Source: Planosporangium flavigriseum
GTDB lineage: Bacteria > Actinomycetota > Actinomycetes > Mycobacteriales > Micromonosporaceae
NCBI RefSeq assembly: GCF_011947225.1
Contig: NZ_JAATVW010000002.1
Location: 124,001 to 188,000 of the forward strand
Reading direction: 5' to 3'
Length of the DNA: 64,000 bases
Shown: positions 27,123 through 34,809 of the stretch, piece after piece
How positions within the stretch are numbered: position 1 is the first letter of the stretch
How the letters are laid out: each line of letters starts with the position of its first letter
Notes under the pieces: generated by a model
Database searches by the model: none
What the model was told of the DNA's origin: nothing
Seen by the model: only the letters and a program-made list of their open reading frames with translations
Made by a program: the position numbers and the translations under genes

Positions 27123-27287
27123 ATGGCAGTGCTGCTCACGGCCGCATGCTCAGCGCTGGCGGCGGGCTTCGCCGCCGGCCTGTTTGCCTTCAAGGTCAAG
27201 ACACGGTGGTGTAGAGCCTGCGGAGTCACGCTCACCTGCCCGGCCTGCGGCAGGTCTGCGGGCATCAGGATGGACGGTGGCCGGTAA
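27123..27287 (+). CDS. Small membrane-anchored zinc-ribbon-like protein
   Basis: A 54-residue protein starting at ATG 27123 (GGGAGCTGAG upstream). One hydrophobic helix (about residues 2-24) is followed by WCRACG and CPACGR, two CxxC knuckles able to bind zinc. Its stop overlaps the next start by one base (TAATG). Such tiny proteins are frequent cargo or accessory genes of actinomycete integrative elements. Function unknown. Confidence 0.6.
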   Translation: MAVLLTAACSALAAGFAAGLFAFKVKTRWCRACGVTLTCPACGRSAGIRMDGGR

Positions 27288-27532
27288 TGGGTGACGTCTA
27301 CCTGAGCGCGGCGGCCGTCGAGCGCGTCTTCGCGGCCCAGGTACTCCTCGACCGCCACCTCCGCTCCGATGCAGGCGGTCGGTGCACAACCTGCGGGGAG
27401 CTGGAGCCGTGTTCAAGTCGCCTCGGCGCTCAACGCGTCTTCGCGCAGTACGGGTACCTTCCCCGTCGCCGCCCGGGCCACGCAGCAGCGACCCCCGCGC
27501 CGGAAACCCGCTTCAACTGGCTGAGCGACTGA
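27287..27532 (+). CDS. Small element-type protein with CxxC
   Basis: An 81-residue protein coupled to the preceding gene. A helical N-terminus (AAAVERVFAAQVLLDRHL) is followed by CTTCGELEPC and RVFAQYGYLPRRRPG. It looks like a soluble zinc-binding accessory protein of the element. Function unknown. Confidence 0.6.
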   Translation: MGDVYLSAAAVERVFAAQVLLDRHLRSDAGGRCTTCGELEPCSSRLGAQRVFAQYGYLPRRRPGHAAATPAPETRFNWLSD

Positions 27533-27631
27533 CGCCAGTGCAGACGATCAAGGCCACTGCCGTACCCAATCAAAGAAGGCCGCTCCCGACGCGGACTCTG
27601 CAAAGCCTCGGAGGGAGAGAGCAAGGCTCAT

Positions 27632-28192
27632 CTAGCGCCGCAACGATACAGCGGAGGACGCTTCCCACTCGGCTGCGAGGACGGAGTAGAGCAGCGAGTC
27701 ACGCCAGGATCCATTGGTGAAGACGTGGTCCCGAATGCGTCCCTCGTACTGCATGCCAAGCCGCTTGACGACCGCGATCGACGCCTCGTTGTCGGGACCG
27801 ATCGCGGCGGAGATTCGGTGCAGGCCGAGTTGGCGGAAGCCGAAGTCGACCAGGGCACGAGCGGCGTCGGTGGCGTAGCCGTGGCCCCACTGGTCGTGCC
27901 GGATGGCGTACCCGAGCTTCGCCGCCTGTACGCCGTCCAGCCCCAGACGCGCGAACCCGATCAACTCGTCACCGGGCAGGGTCACGACAAGGTAGTACTC
28001 GGTCCGCGGGACGGCCTGAGCCCGCTCGACAACTCCGTCGATCATCGCTTGAGTAGCGGCTTGGTCATGGACGTCAAACGAGAGCCATCGGGTCACGTCC
28101 TCGTCACCGACGATCGCGAACGCGGCATCCACATCGTCCCGCCGGAATTCCCGAAGCACGACGACGCGGCCGGTGAGGGTGACCGGGTACAT
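27632..28192 (-). CDS. GNAT-family N-acetyltransferase (RimJ/RimL type)
   Basis: A 186-residue acetyltransferase of the RimJ/RimL-like branch. The N-terminal strand is LTGRVVVLREFRRDDVD. The acetyl-CoA loop region is WGHGYATDAARALVDFGF, followed by HRISAAIGPDNEASIAVVKRLG, the classical C-terminal GNAT motif. ATG 28192 is preferred; upstream extension to 28276 is not supported. Substrate unknown. It lies inside the island but has normal GC, so it may be a captured chromosomal gene. Confidence 0.85.
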   Translation of the reverse strand: MYPVTLTGRVVVLREFRRDDVDAAFAIVGDEDVTRWLSFDVHDQAATQAMIDGVVERAQAVPRTEYYLVVTLPGDELIGFARLGLDGVQAAKLGYAIRHDQWGHGYATDAARALVDFGFRQLGLHRISAAIGPDNEASIAVVKRLGMQYEGRIRDHVFTNGSWRDSLLYSVLAAEWEASSAVSLRR

Positions 28193-28353
28193 GGGCAGAT
28201 CTTCCCCTACCGAGACAAGGCGCCTACCGGCGTACGGGTGAAATCCTCGATGAACCCGGGCGAGTGATGCGGCCAATCCCTCCCGGGCCGCGGCGATCAG
28301 GCCCGCCGGAATGCACCTTCAGATCGCACGCCTTCTCGACCTTGGGAGTAGCA

Positions 28354-28695
28354 ATGGACCTAGAGCATCCAGGCTGGTGTGCGTCTCGACGCTGCCGCGC
28401 AGCCATCGGCGGCACGCACAAAAGCGACGCCGTCGAGATTATCCACGGCACAAGCCGGGCGAGCGCCTGGCTCCAGCAGCAACCCGCCGACGAAGCGTTC
28501 CTCGCGCTGGTTACCACCTACCACGGCATCAGCGCCCCGGTCGCATTCCTGCCACTGGCCAAGGCTCGCGCCCTACTGGGCCAGGCCGGTGGACTGATCA
28601 CGCAAGCCGGTGACGACGAGGCCGATCCCGCCGTCGCCGGCCAGCTACATGATCGGTTCGTGGGCGGGTCGCCACCACTCCCCGATGGATCGTGA
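28354..28695 (+). CDS. Small DUF6907-like element protein
   Basis: A 113-residue protein starting at ATG 28354. The opening MDLEHPGWCASRRCRAA resembles the HPxWCxxxxC start of proteins common on actinomycete integrative elements (DUF6907-like). The remainder is mixed alpha/beta without motifs. The family match is from memory and should be checked by profile search. Confidence 0.6.
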   Translation: MDLEHPGWCASRRCRAAIGGTHKSDAVEIIHGTSRASAWLQQQPADEAFLALVTTYHGISAPVAFLPLAKARALLGQAGGLITQAGDDEADPAVAGQLHDRFVGGSPPLPDGS

Positions 28696-28856
28696 TCGCC
28701 CGGGCAACGCGGCCCCGGCGTTTAGGAGTGGCGGCGGATTCGCTGCCACCCGTTCCCGCCATCGGGATCACCCCAAATGGGGGTGCCGCGGCAGGTTCGG
28801 ACGTGGCGCCGGGCACGGCTCCCGTAACTACGCTTGATTGGAAGGAGGTGATCTCC

Positions 28857-29177
28857 ATGCCAAGATTCCTCATCCAGGGGAGGTTCACGCTCGACGGACT
28901 CCGCGGACTGCTCAAGGACGGGGGCAGCGGGCGCGTCGAGGCGGTCCGGCGGATGGCCGAAAGTGTCGGCGGGCGCCTGGAGTCGTACGACTTCGCGTTC
29001 GGCGAGCCCGACACGTACGTGATCTGCGAACTGCCCGACACCAAGACCGCCGCCGCCGTCGCTCTCGCGATCGGCGCATCCGGTGGAGTCACCACCAAGA
29101 CCGTGGCCTTGCTGACCCCAGCAGAGGTCGACCAGGCGGTCAAGCAGCGCGTCGACTACCGCGCACCCGGCGCCTGA
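28857..29177 (+). CDS. GYD-domain protein
   Basis: A 106-residue protein of the GYD family (ferredoxin-like fold, function unknown). Typical segments are MPRFLIQGRFTLDGLRGLL and a central RLESYDFAFGEPDTYVICELPD. ATG 28857 is preceded by AAGGAGGTGATCT, a near-complete anti-Shine-Dalgarno match, so it is probably well translated. A strong hairpin follows 36 nt after its stop. Confidence 0.82.
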   Translation: MPRFLIQGRFTLDGLRGLLKDGGSGRVEAVRRMAESVGGRLESYDFAFGEPDTYVICELPDTKTAAAVALAIGASGGVTTKTVALLTPAEVDQAVKQRVDYRAPGA

Positions 29178-29213
29178 TCCGACGACGGTCAGCCGCTGAC
29201 CCAGCCGATCAAA

Positions 29214-29242
29214 GAAGGCCGCCCCCGACGGGAGCGGCCTTC
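29214..29242 (+). terminator. Terminator hairpin after the GYD gene
   Basis: GAAGGCCGC (29214-29222) pairs perfectly with GCGGCCTTC (29234-29242) around an 11-nt loop. It lies directly before the middle attachment repeat. A related sequence at 27569-27591 keeps only the left arm. Confidence 0.75.
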
Positions 29243-29249
29243 TCACTGC

Positions 29250-29312
29250 GGTGGAGCTGAGGGGATTTAAACCCCATACACCCACCGTGATGATAGATCG
29301 GCACTGATCAGG
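29250..29312. repeat. Middle attachment repeat
   Basis: Positions 29250-29275 match the tRNA-Ala 3' end with one change in the T-loop region (TTTAAA instead of TTTGAA). Positions 29276-29312 match the element-derived flank of the left repeat. It marks the junction between two tandem integrated segments. Confidence 0.82.
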
Positions 29313-29481
29313 CGGATGTACCGGCCTTCGCTCCATATGGTGTGCGACGAATGCTCGATCAAACACAAGCACTTGGGACAGTTGGTGGTACGCCGTGGGT
29401 GGTTTACAAACATCGTTTTTGGCAAGTCACGCCAGCTTGATCGCTCATGCCACCCGGTTTGTTCGAGGGAAAGGAGTGAGC

Positions 29482-29619
29482 GTGGGCAACGTGACCCGCA
29501 AAGGCGCCTCAAGCCAGCCCCAAGCCATTCGCTATCTGACCGAGGTTCGCCGCCTAGTGATGGCGCTGGCTGCTCTGGTGACTGCGGTCGGGAGCGTCAT
29601 CGCCCTGTTCGTGAGGTAG
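29482..29619 (+). CDS. Small single-helix membrane protein
   Basis: A 45-residue protein. The start is taken as GTG 29482 behind AAGGAG; GTG at 29491 is alternative. A polar N-terminus (QAIRYLTEVRR) is followed by a C-terminal transmembrane helix (LVMALAALVTAVGSVIALF). A very strong terminator follows, which supports a real transcript. Function unknown. Confidence 0.55.
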   Translation: MGNVTRKGASSQPQAIRYLTEVRRLVMALAALVTAVGSVIALFVR

Positions 29620-29650
29620 GTTGCCTGGCGTAGATGGCAGAAGATGCACA

Positions 29651-29685
29651 GACGACGGCCCCAGGGTATTCCTGGGGCCGTCGTC
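29651..29685. terminator. Strong intrinsic terminator
   Basis: GACGACGGCCCCAGG (29651-29665), loop GTATT, CCTGGGGCCGTCGTC (29671-29685): a 15-bp perfect stem, followed by TT. It ends the small membrane protein transcript. Confidence 0.85.
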
Positions 29686-30025
29686 TTGGAGCAATGCTCG
29701 AAACCTGTGGATAAGCGCCGGAGGGCGTACCCTCCCAGCGAGTCGAGTCTAAGTCAGGGAATCGAGTAGAGCCCGCGCGCCAACGCGAAACGGCGGCCGG
29801 TGGCGCTGCTGTTCACCGACGAGCAGGGCCGACCAATCCACGATCAACGGTGGTGTGACACCTGGACTGTCGGTTGGGCCTCCAGTTGCCAGTCGGGCAT
29901 CAGACCTCCGGCTGGAGGTGATCGGTGACCCAGTCACGAAGGCAGGGCGCTTCGTCGCGGCTCATCCAGTCGGTTCGTGTTGGTGGGGGCAACGGCCCTC
30001 TTGACCCGGTGCTTAGCCTGAAGGC
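29686..30025. other. Stretch without a convincing gene
   Basis: Short frames exist on both strands, but none has supporting motifs, start signals or consistent codon use. It probably holds decayed element sequence. Confidence 0.5.
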
Positions 30026-30247
30026 ATGGCGGGATACCTCACGGCCGTGGTGCTGAGCGTTCTCGTCATGACCTTCACAATTAGGGCACTCCGTAGCCGG
30101 AGGCGCGAATCTGCGCTGGAATCTGGAAAGCAGGCGGCCCGCGAGCTTCGCCGTGAGTCGATGCGTCGAGGCAAACCCAGCCAATCATTGGACTCGCCCA
30201 TTTACCACTCTGCGGCGGAAGGGCCCATCACGGCGGGCGATATCTGA
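30026..30247 (+). CDS. Possible small membrane protein
   Basis: A 73-residue frame from ATG 30026. Residues 4-20 (YLTAVVLSVLVMTFTI) are a plausible membrane helix, followed by a strongly basic segment (RALRSRRRESALESGKQAARELRRE) as expected for an inside anchor. The ribosome-binding site is weak. Coding is plausible but unproven. Confidence 0.45.
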   Translation: MAGYLTAVVLSVLVMTFTIRALRSRRRESALESGKQAARELRRESMRRGKPSQSLDSPIYHSAAEGPITAGDI

Positions 30248-30425
30248 CAGCGGAGAACTGGGAACTGTTCGCATCGTGGATCTGCCCCAGGTCGTGACCC
30301 TCCGCTGTAAGGCTCTTCTGACGTGGCCCACTGTGTCCGCCGAGGTTCCTCACGTCCAGGCCGATCGCCCCGTCGGTCCGGGCTCGCCTGCGGTCATCCA
30401 ACTCGGCTGATTTCAGCTGTAGATG

Positions 30426-31370
30426 TCAGGGATACGTCCGCACCGCAGTATCGATGTCCTGGTCTAAGAGGGCCGCGTGGATGGCAATGGCTACGGTGCT
30501 GGCGTGGCCGGCGGCGCCGATCGCCAGTAGTGCCGGGTTCGCCGTGGTGCCGGCTGCCCACACGCCCGGGACGCTCGTCTGCCCGACCGCGTCGATCCCT
30601 ACACCGCCGGCGTTTGGACCGTCTGAAATCAAGCGGCAGCCGAGCCGCGCAGCGAGGTCGCTTTGTTGGTGCTGGCGGGTGACGACGAAGACCGCCCGGC
30701 GGACGATCGCCTCACCGTCGGCCAGTACGAGGTCAAGTCCCTCGGCATGCTGCTTGACACTACGGACCCGTTCGGTGCGCACCCCCACCCCGGCGGCGGC
30801 CAGGCGTGCCAGGTCTTCGCCGCCGAGCTCGTCGCCGTCGGTGAACAGCAGGACGTCGTTGCTCCACCGGCTCAACAGCAACGCGCGCTGGACTCCCCGC
30901 GCCGGGAGTCCTCGTATTGCGAGCTGGGCAAGCGGTTGGTCTCGGACCTCCCAGCCGTGGCAGTGCGGACAGGCCACCACCTGGTCACCCCACCACTGCG
31001 AGATCCCCGGCACCTGCGGGAGTTCATCGGTCAGCCCAGTCGCGAGCACGATCGATCGAGCCGACCATTGGCCCCCTTGACGGGTCGAAACCTTAAACCG
31101 CGGCACACCGTCCGCCACCGGCTGGATGCTTTCCACCCGGTCGGATACCAGGGTGACGTCGTAGGGCGCCAGCATGGAGCGTGCCGATGCCAGTAGCTCC
31201 GCGGGGGTCGGCGCAAGCTGGCCGAGGAAGTTGTGAACGTGACGCGCTGGCCGGTTGCGTGGCTGGCCGTCATCGACGAGCACGACCCGGCGCCGGGCCC
31301 GCCCGAGCGTCAGAGCGGCCTGCAACCCGGCCATGCTTCCACCCACGATCACGACGTCGCTGTCAGACAT
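30426..31370 (-). CDS. Thioredoxin-reductase-like FAD/NAD(P) oxidoreductase
   Basis: A 314-residue two-dinucleotide-binding flavoprotein. The FAD motif VVIVGGSMAGLQAAL is at the N-terminus and the late FAD-binding GVWAAGTTANPA at the C-terminus. The redox pair CPHC is present (VVACPHCHGWEV), in the thioredoxin-reductase position. The start is ATG 31370 (MSDSDVV); the longer frame crosses the promoter. A 13-bp-arm palindrome lies 24 bp upstream over a likely -10 element. These flavoproteins usually sit beside an Rrf2- or Crp-like regulator; none is present, so the regulator may have been lost or be elsewhere. Confidence 0.88.
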   Translation of the reverse strand: MSDSDVVIVGGSMAGLQAALTLGRARRRVVLVDDGQPRNRPARHVHNFLGQLAPTPAELLASARSMLAPYDVTLVSDRVESIQPVADGVPRFKVSTRQGGQWSARSIVLATGLTDELPQVPGISQWWGDQVVACPHCHGWEVRDQPLAQLAIRGLPARGVQRALLLSRWSNDVLLFTDGDELGGEDLARLAAAGVGVRTERVRSVKQHAEGLDLVLADGEAIVRRAVFVVTRQHQQSDLAARLGCRLISDGPNAGGVGIDAVGQTSVPGVWAAGTTANPALLAIGAAGHASTVAIAIHAALLDQDIDTAVRTYP

Positions 31371-31393
31371 GCTTCCGATCATGCACGCCCATG

Positions 31394-31425
31394 CCATTAT
31401 GTAGGATGCTTGTCCTACATAATGG
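31394..31425. promoter_or_regulatory. Large perfect palindrome in the flavoprotein promoter
   Basis: CCATTATGTAGGA (31394-31406) and TCCTACATAATGG (31413-31425) are perfect inverted arms around a 6-bp centre. On the minus strand the palindrome contains CATAAT, a likely -10 element, so a bound regulator would block transcription. Confidence 0.75.
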
Positions 31426-31477
31426 GAAACATATGCATTGACCAGCACCTGCAGTGGCGATCCCCAAAGCCCGGGCG

Positions 31478-31645
31478 CGGACCTGCGCGAGCCTCCTGGC
31501 TGATCTCGACGTGCATCCTCGGGTCGCGATGCAGATCCTTCGGCACGCGGACTTCAAGGTCACGATGGAGAGCTACACCCAGGTTTCGTCCAAGCAGACC
31601 CGCGACGCTCTCAAGCGGCTCGGCGAGAGCCTGGACGGATCATGA
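31478..31645 (+). pseudogene. Tyrosine recombinase (integrase) C-terminal remnant
   Basis: About 55 residues match the end of a phage/ICE-type tyrosine integrase. RTCASLLADLDVHPRVAMQI holds the second catalytic Arg region, LRHADFKVTMESYTQV holds the conserved His-type position and the catalytic Tyr, and a short basic tail follows. The catalytic core upstream is missing. It lies 77 bp from the tRNA-Ala 3' end, where integrases of tRNA-targeting elements normally sit. The element therefore lost its own mobility gene. Confidence 0.85.
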
Positions 31646-31676
31646 CTGCTGCTGTACTCCGCTGCCGTACGGACGC

Positions 31677-31715
31677 GAAATGGGCCGTCTCCGAATCTTG
31701 GAGACGACCCATTTC
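31677..31715. terminator. Terminator hairpin between integrase remnant and tRNA
   Basis: GAAATGGGCCGTCTCC (31677-31692) pairs with GGAGACGACCCATTTC (31700-31715), with one mismatch, around a 7-nt loop. It can serve both the integrase transcript and the tRNA transcript reading the other way. Confidence 0.75.
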
Positions 31716-31720
31716 CTGCG

Positions 31721-31746
31721 GGTGGAGCTGAGGGGATTTGAACCCC
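31721..31746. repeat. Right attachment repeat, within tRNA-Ala
   Basis: The 26-bp segment spanning the acceptor 3' strand and T-arm of tRNA-Ala is identical to 21602-21627 and differs at one base from 29250-29275. It is the presumed integration target. Confidence 0.85.
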
Positions 31747-31796
31747 TGACCCCCTCGATGCGAACGAGGTGCGCTACCAGTCTGCGCCACAGCCCC
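31723..31796 (-). tRNA. tRNA-Ala (anticodon CGC)
   Basis: A 74-nt tRNA folds cleanly: acceptor GGGGCTG/CAGCTCC (one G:U), D-arm GCGC/GCGC, anticodon stem CCTCG/CGAGG with loop TTCGCAT giving anticodon CGC (reads GCG, alanine), T-arm AGGGG/CCCCT. The CCA end is not encoded (ACCC follows). Its 3' end is the integration site of the island. Confidence 0.93.
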
Positions 31797-31901
31797 TTGC
31801 TGATCAGCTACCTCTTAGTAGCGGACCGGCGACCAGGTTAGCAGGTGCGGAGGACAAACCGCGAATCGGCTCGCCGCGACGCGCCAGCGACGAAAACCCG
31901 A

Positions 31902-32651
31902 TCACCAGTCCTGCCCCACGGCCCGGGCCTCGTACGCACGCCCGCGTACCGCCGACTGCGCAGCGAGCCGGACCGCCTGCCGGCGGGTCTCCTCGCGCTC
32001 CTGCAGCTGCCGGCGCAGCGCCTCCCGGCGCGCCGCAGCCCGCCGGGCCTGCTCGCGGCGGATGGCGGCCTGCCGGGCGGCGACCCAGGCCGCGTAGCGC
32101 GCCTCTTCCCGGCGTCGCCGCTGCTCCACGATCGCCCGCTGGCGCAAGTGAACCATGTACGCGACCAGGAGCGTCCCGGTGACGGCGGTACTGATCCAGA
32201 AGCCGGGACCGACGACGATCACGCCGACCAGCTCGACCAGGTTGAGCAGGAGCAGCGCGGCGAACACCCGCCGGCGGCGGTAGACCGCGGGGGTGTGGCG
32301 CAGGCGCATGGGCGCCCGCTTCGGCGTACGGCGAACTGAGCCCGACTCTTCCGAATCATCGGGGCCCGAAGGCGAGACCGAATCGGGGACCACAGCGAGG
32401 GCAGGCTCGCCCACGGGGACCCCACCGCTCATCCGGGCCACGATGAAGCGCGGCGGGTTCACCGGCCGCTTTCCGGGCACGGTGCGGCGACGGCGGTGCG
32501 TCTGGCCTCCGATGCGGGCCAGTACGCGCGCCGTTGACAGCGCCCGCTCCGCCACCAGCCGCTCGGTGGCGTCGTACCGGCGAACGAGAGCCGGAGCGAG
32601 CGCCAGCAGGCCTGCGGCGGCGAGGACGGCGAGGAGCACCGAGGTCGGCAC
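31902..32651 (-). CDS. sepX: SepX/GlpR-type membrane divisome protein
   Basis: A 249-residue membrane protein. The N-terminal helix (TSVLLAVLAAAGLLALAPALV) is followed by a basic cytoplasmic region (RRYDATERLVAERALS, then RRRTVPGKRPV). A central pair of helices (VFAALLLLNLVELVGVIVV and FWISTAVTGTLLVAYMV) comes next, then a long Arg/Glu/Ala-rich coiled-coil tail. The start GTG 32651 follows GGGAGGGG. The gene order galU, glp/moeA, GNAT, membrane protein matches the SepX/GlpR locus, where this protein anchors the gephyrin-like Glp to the divisome in Corynebacterium and works with FtsZ in Streptomyces. The assignment rests on topology and synteny. Confidence 0.75.
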   Translation of the reverse strand: MPTSVLLAVLAAAGLLALAPALVRRYDATERLVAERALSTARVLARIGGQTHRRRRTVPGKRPVNPPRFIVARMSGGVPVGEPALAVVPDSVSPSGPDDSEESGSVRRTPKRAPMRLRHTPAVYRRRRVFAALLLLNLVELVGVIVVGPGFWISTAVTGTLLVAYMVHLRQRAIVEQRRRREEARYAAWVAARQAAIRREQARRAAARREALRRQLQEREETRRQAVRLAAQSAVRGRAYEARAVGQDW

Positions 32652-32818
32652 CCTCACCCCTCCCGTCACACCTGTATGGCAAAAGAAGAGTTACCAGACG
32701 GCAACTCCAATGCACGAGGTTACGTCGTGAGGTCGATTATTTTTCGACGCCACGCTGCGTATTAGCGTTACGAACTTTTTGTGCCTGATGGGCTGTCAGC
32801 GGAAAGCCGAAAGGGTGA

Positions 32819-33445
32819 TCACGCAGTGGCGCGCAAGCGATGCCAACGCGCCAACAGACCGCCATCTGCGCAAACGTCCTCCGCGGTTAACGCGTATCCG
32901 ATATGGTCGCGCCACTCGCCGTCGATGTGCAGGTACCTCTCGTGGTACGCCTCCTGGCGGAAGCCCAACTTCTCCACCACCCGCCGGCTCGGCTGGTTTT
33001 CCGGGCGAATGTTGACTTCAATGCGGTGAAGGCCGCCGGCGGCGAACGCGTGATCGACGGCGAGCGCCAGCGCGGTCGGGATGACGCCGCTGCCGGCGAC
33101 CCGTGAGTCCACCCAGTAGCCGGCGTACCCGGAGCAGAACGCCCGCCGCACGATGTTGCCGAGCGTCAACTGCCCGACGAGGCGCTCCCCCGCGTCCGAG
33201 ACCAGGCACACCGCGAACGGCATGGCCGAGCCCTGCCGGGCCGCGCGCCGCAGGTCACTGTAGACCGACCGGAACGCGGCGGGCGAGTTCAGTTCGTACC
33301 AGGAGCCGTACGGCGTGGGCTCCCAGCGCGCCAGCCACGCCTCGTTGGCGCGCCGCACCTCCGACCAGGCCCGGGCGTCGCCGCGACGGTACGGTCGCAG
33401 CAGGACCGCTCCGTCGCTGAGCACCGCGGGCCAGCCGGGCTGCAT
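32819..33445 (-). CDS. rimJ: GNAT acetyltransferase, RimJ-like
   Basis: A 208-residue acetyltransferase. Motifs are LLRPYRRGDARAW at the start, LTLGNIVRRAFCSGYAGYWV, GVIPTALALAVDHAF as the acetyl-CoA loop region, and HRIEVNIRPENQPSRRVVEKLG. It opens at ATG 33445, overlapping the glp stop (TGATG). RimJ-like proteins acetylate protein N-termini in Escherichia coli; the substrate here is unknown. It is always found between glp and sepX in this conserved block, as far as I know. Confidence 0.85.
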   Translation of the reverse strand: MQPGWPAVLSDGAVLLRPYRRGDARAWSEVRRANEAWLARWEPTPYGSWYELNSPAAFRSVYSDLRRAARQGSAMPFAVCLVSDAGERLVGQLTLGNIVRRAFCSGYAGYWVDSRVAGSGVIPTALALAVDHAFAAGGLHRIEVNIRPENQPSRRVVEKLGFRQEAYHERYLHIDGEWRDHIGYALTAEDVCADGGLLARWHRLRATA

Positions 33446-34746
33446 CACCGGCGTCGGTCCAGCAGCAATACGTCTACTGTGGAGCCCGCTGGCGCCGTCG
33501 TCACCTTTTCGCCAAGCACCATCAGGCCGTTGGCCTCCGCCAGCCCGGACAGCGTGTACGGGCCACCGGCGAGCGGCGCCACCGTGTACCCGCCACCGCG
33601 CCGTTCGGCGACGTACGCCGGGCGAAACTCGCGCAGTCCCGACGGCGACTTGATCGTCTCCAGCAGGTGCGCGCGGACGCTGGGCCGGAAGATCGGGTCG
33701 GCACCGGCGAGAACTTGGATCACCGGCCGAGCGAGCACCTCGAAACCGATCATCGCTGCGCCGGTGTCGCCGGGCAGGCAGATGATGGGTACGCCCTCGG
33801 CCCCGGCCATCGACGAGAAGGCGCCGTAACCCAGCGACGTACAGGGATAGACCGAGACGCCGGTGAAATGTACCGGTGGCCGCAGCCCCTCCCGCCTGGA
33901 CAGTACGCGCCGCACCATGTCACCCGGTCCGGTGCCCGTTCCCCCGGTGGTGACGATGAGGTCCGCCCGAAGAGTCTGGTCCTCGAGCAGACCGCGCAGG
34001 CCTTCCGGGTCGTCGTCGCAGATGCCCACCCGGTACGCGTGGGCGCCCGCCTCGGCAGCCGCCGCCGTCAGCGCGTGCGAGTTGGCGTCGACGAGCTGTC
34101 CAGGTTGGCTGGCGCGCCCCACATCGACCAGTTCATCGCCGGTCGACACGATCACCACTCGGGGGCTGGGGCGCACGATCACGTGGCCGATACCGCAGCT
34201 GGCCAGGAGCGCGACGATGGCCGGGCTGACGTAGGTCCCCGCACGGACCAGCAGCGAGCCGGGCTGGATCTCGTCGCCCGCCCGGCGCAGACCGTACCCA
34301 CGCTTCGGCGGCGCCCCGTACACCTCGACCGCCGCCATGCCCTGGTCGGTGAGGTACGCCGGGACGATCACGTCGGCCGCCGCGGGCAGCATGGCACCGG
34401 CCCCGATGGAGAAGCAGGTGCCGGGGGTCAGGCGTACGGGCCGCCAGCTGGCGGCGCCGAGGTCACCGATGACGTTGAGGCGCACCGGCCGGCCCGCCGA
34501 GGCGTCCGCGATGTCTTCGAACCGCGCGGCGTACCCGTCGATAGCCGCGTGGTCGAACGCCGGCAACGGACCGGGCGCGTGCACGTCCTCGGCGAGGACG
34601 TTGCCGTGCGCCTGGGTCAGGTCGAGATCGAGCGCCGGCAGGGGCCGAAGCCCTCGCAGCACACCGGACAGGTACTCGGCGAGCGGGGTCAGCTCGGCGC
34701 CAGCCGGTTGGACAGCCGCGTCGAACTCCGCTGGAACTGTCGTCAT
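33445..34746 (-). CDS. glp: Gephyrin-like molybdotransferase Glp (MoeA family)
   Basis: A 433-residue MoeA-family protein. Domain motifs: PAFDHAAIDGYA near the N-terminus, VSTGDELVD, then the MPT-binding TTGGTGTGPGDMVRRVL and the later LPGDTGAAMIGFEVL. MoeA proteins insert molybdenum into molybdopterin; the actinobacterial Glp paralogue also binds FtsZ and is tied to cell division through its receptor SepX/GlpR, whose gene is two positions downstream. Context favours the Glp branch, but a molybdenum-cofactor role cannot be excluded from sequence alone. Confidence 0.88.
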   Translation of the reverse strand: MTTVPAEFDAAVQPAGAELTPLAEYLSGVLRGLRPLPALDLDLTQAHGNVLAEDVHAPGPLPAFDHAAIDGYAARFEDIADASAGRPVRLNVIGDLGAASWRPVRLTPGTCFSIGAGAMLPAAADVIVPAYLTDQGMAAVEVYGAPPKRGYGLRRAGDEIQPGSLLVRAGTYVSPAIVALLASCGIGHVIVRPSPRVVIVSTGDELVDVGRASQPGQLVDANSHALTAAAAEAGAHAYRVGICDDDPEGLRGLLEDQTLRADLIVTTGGTGTGPGDMVRRVLSRREGLRPPVHFTGVSVYPCTSLGYGAFSSMAGAEGVPIICLPGDTGAAMIGFEVLARPVIQVLAGADPIFRPSVRAHLLETIKSPSGLREFRPAYVAERRGGGYTVAPLAGGPYTLSGLAEANGLMVLGEKVTTAPAGSTVDVLLLDRRR

Positions 34747-34809
34747 ACCGCTCGCCTCCTTTCCAATCTCGAACTCTCCCGCCCGTCATATCCCGAATAT
34801 CTCAGGCGA

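Larger units (their letters stand above)
21602..31796. mobile_element. Degraded tandem integrative element in tRNA-Ala(CGC)
   Basis: Three direct repeats of the tRNA-Ala 3' end (21602, 29250, 31721) delimit two segments of about 7.6 and 2.5 kb. The rightmost repeat is the end of the intact tRNA, as expected when an element integrates into a tRNA 3' end and restores it. A tyrosine-recombinase C-terminal fragment lies next to it. Gene content (GntR plus HAD pair, small zinc-ribbon and single-helix proteins, nuclease genes) is typical of actinomycete integrative elements. No intact integrase, excisionase, replication or FtsK-like transfer gene remains, so the element is probably immobile. Parts of 22200-25150 are clearly AT-richer than the flanks. 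Confidence 0.8.

Noticed and set aside
29686-30025. Short minus-strand frames (around 29749-29937 and 29900-30184).
   Set aside because: No ribosome-binding sites, motifs or consistent codon bias.
21602-31721. Retron or other reverse-transcriptase system based on the structured RNA.
   Set aside because: No reverse transcriptase motif is found in any frame of the island.
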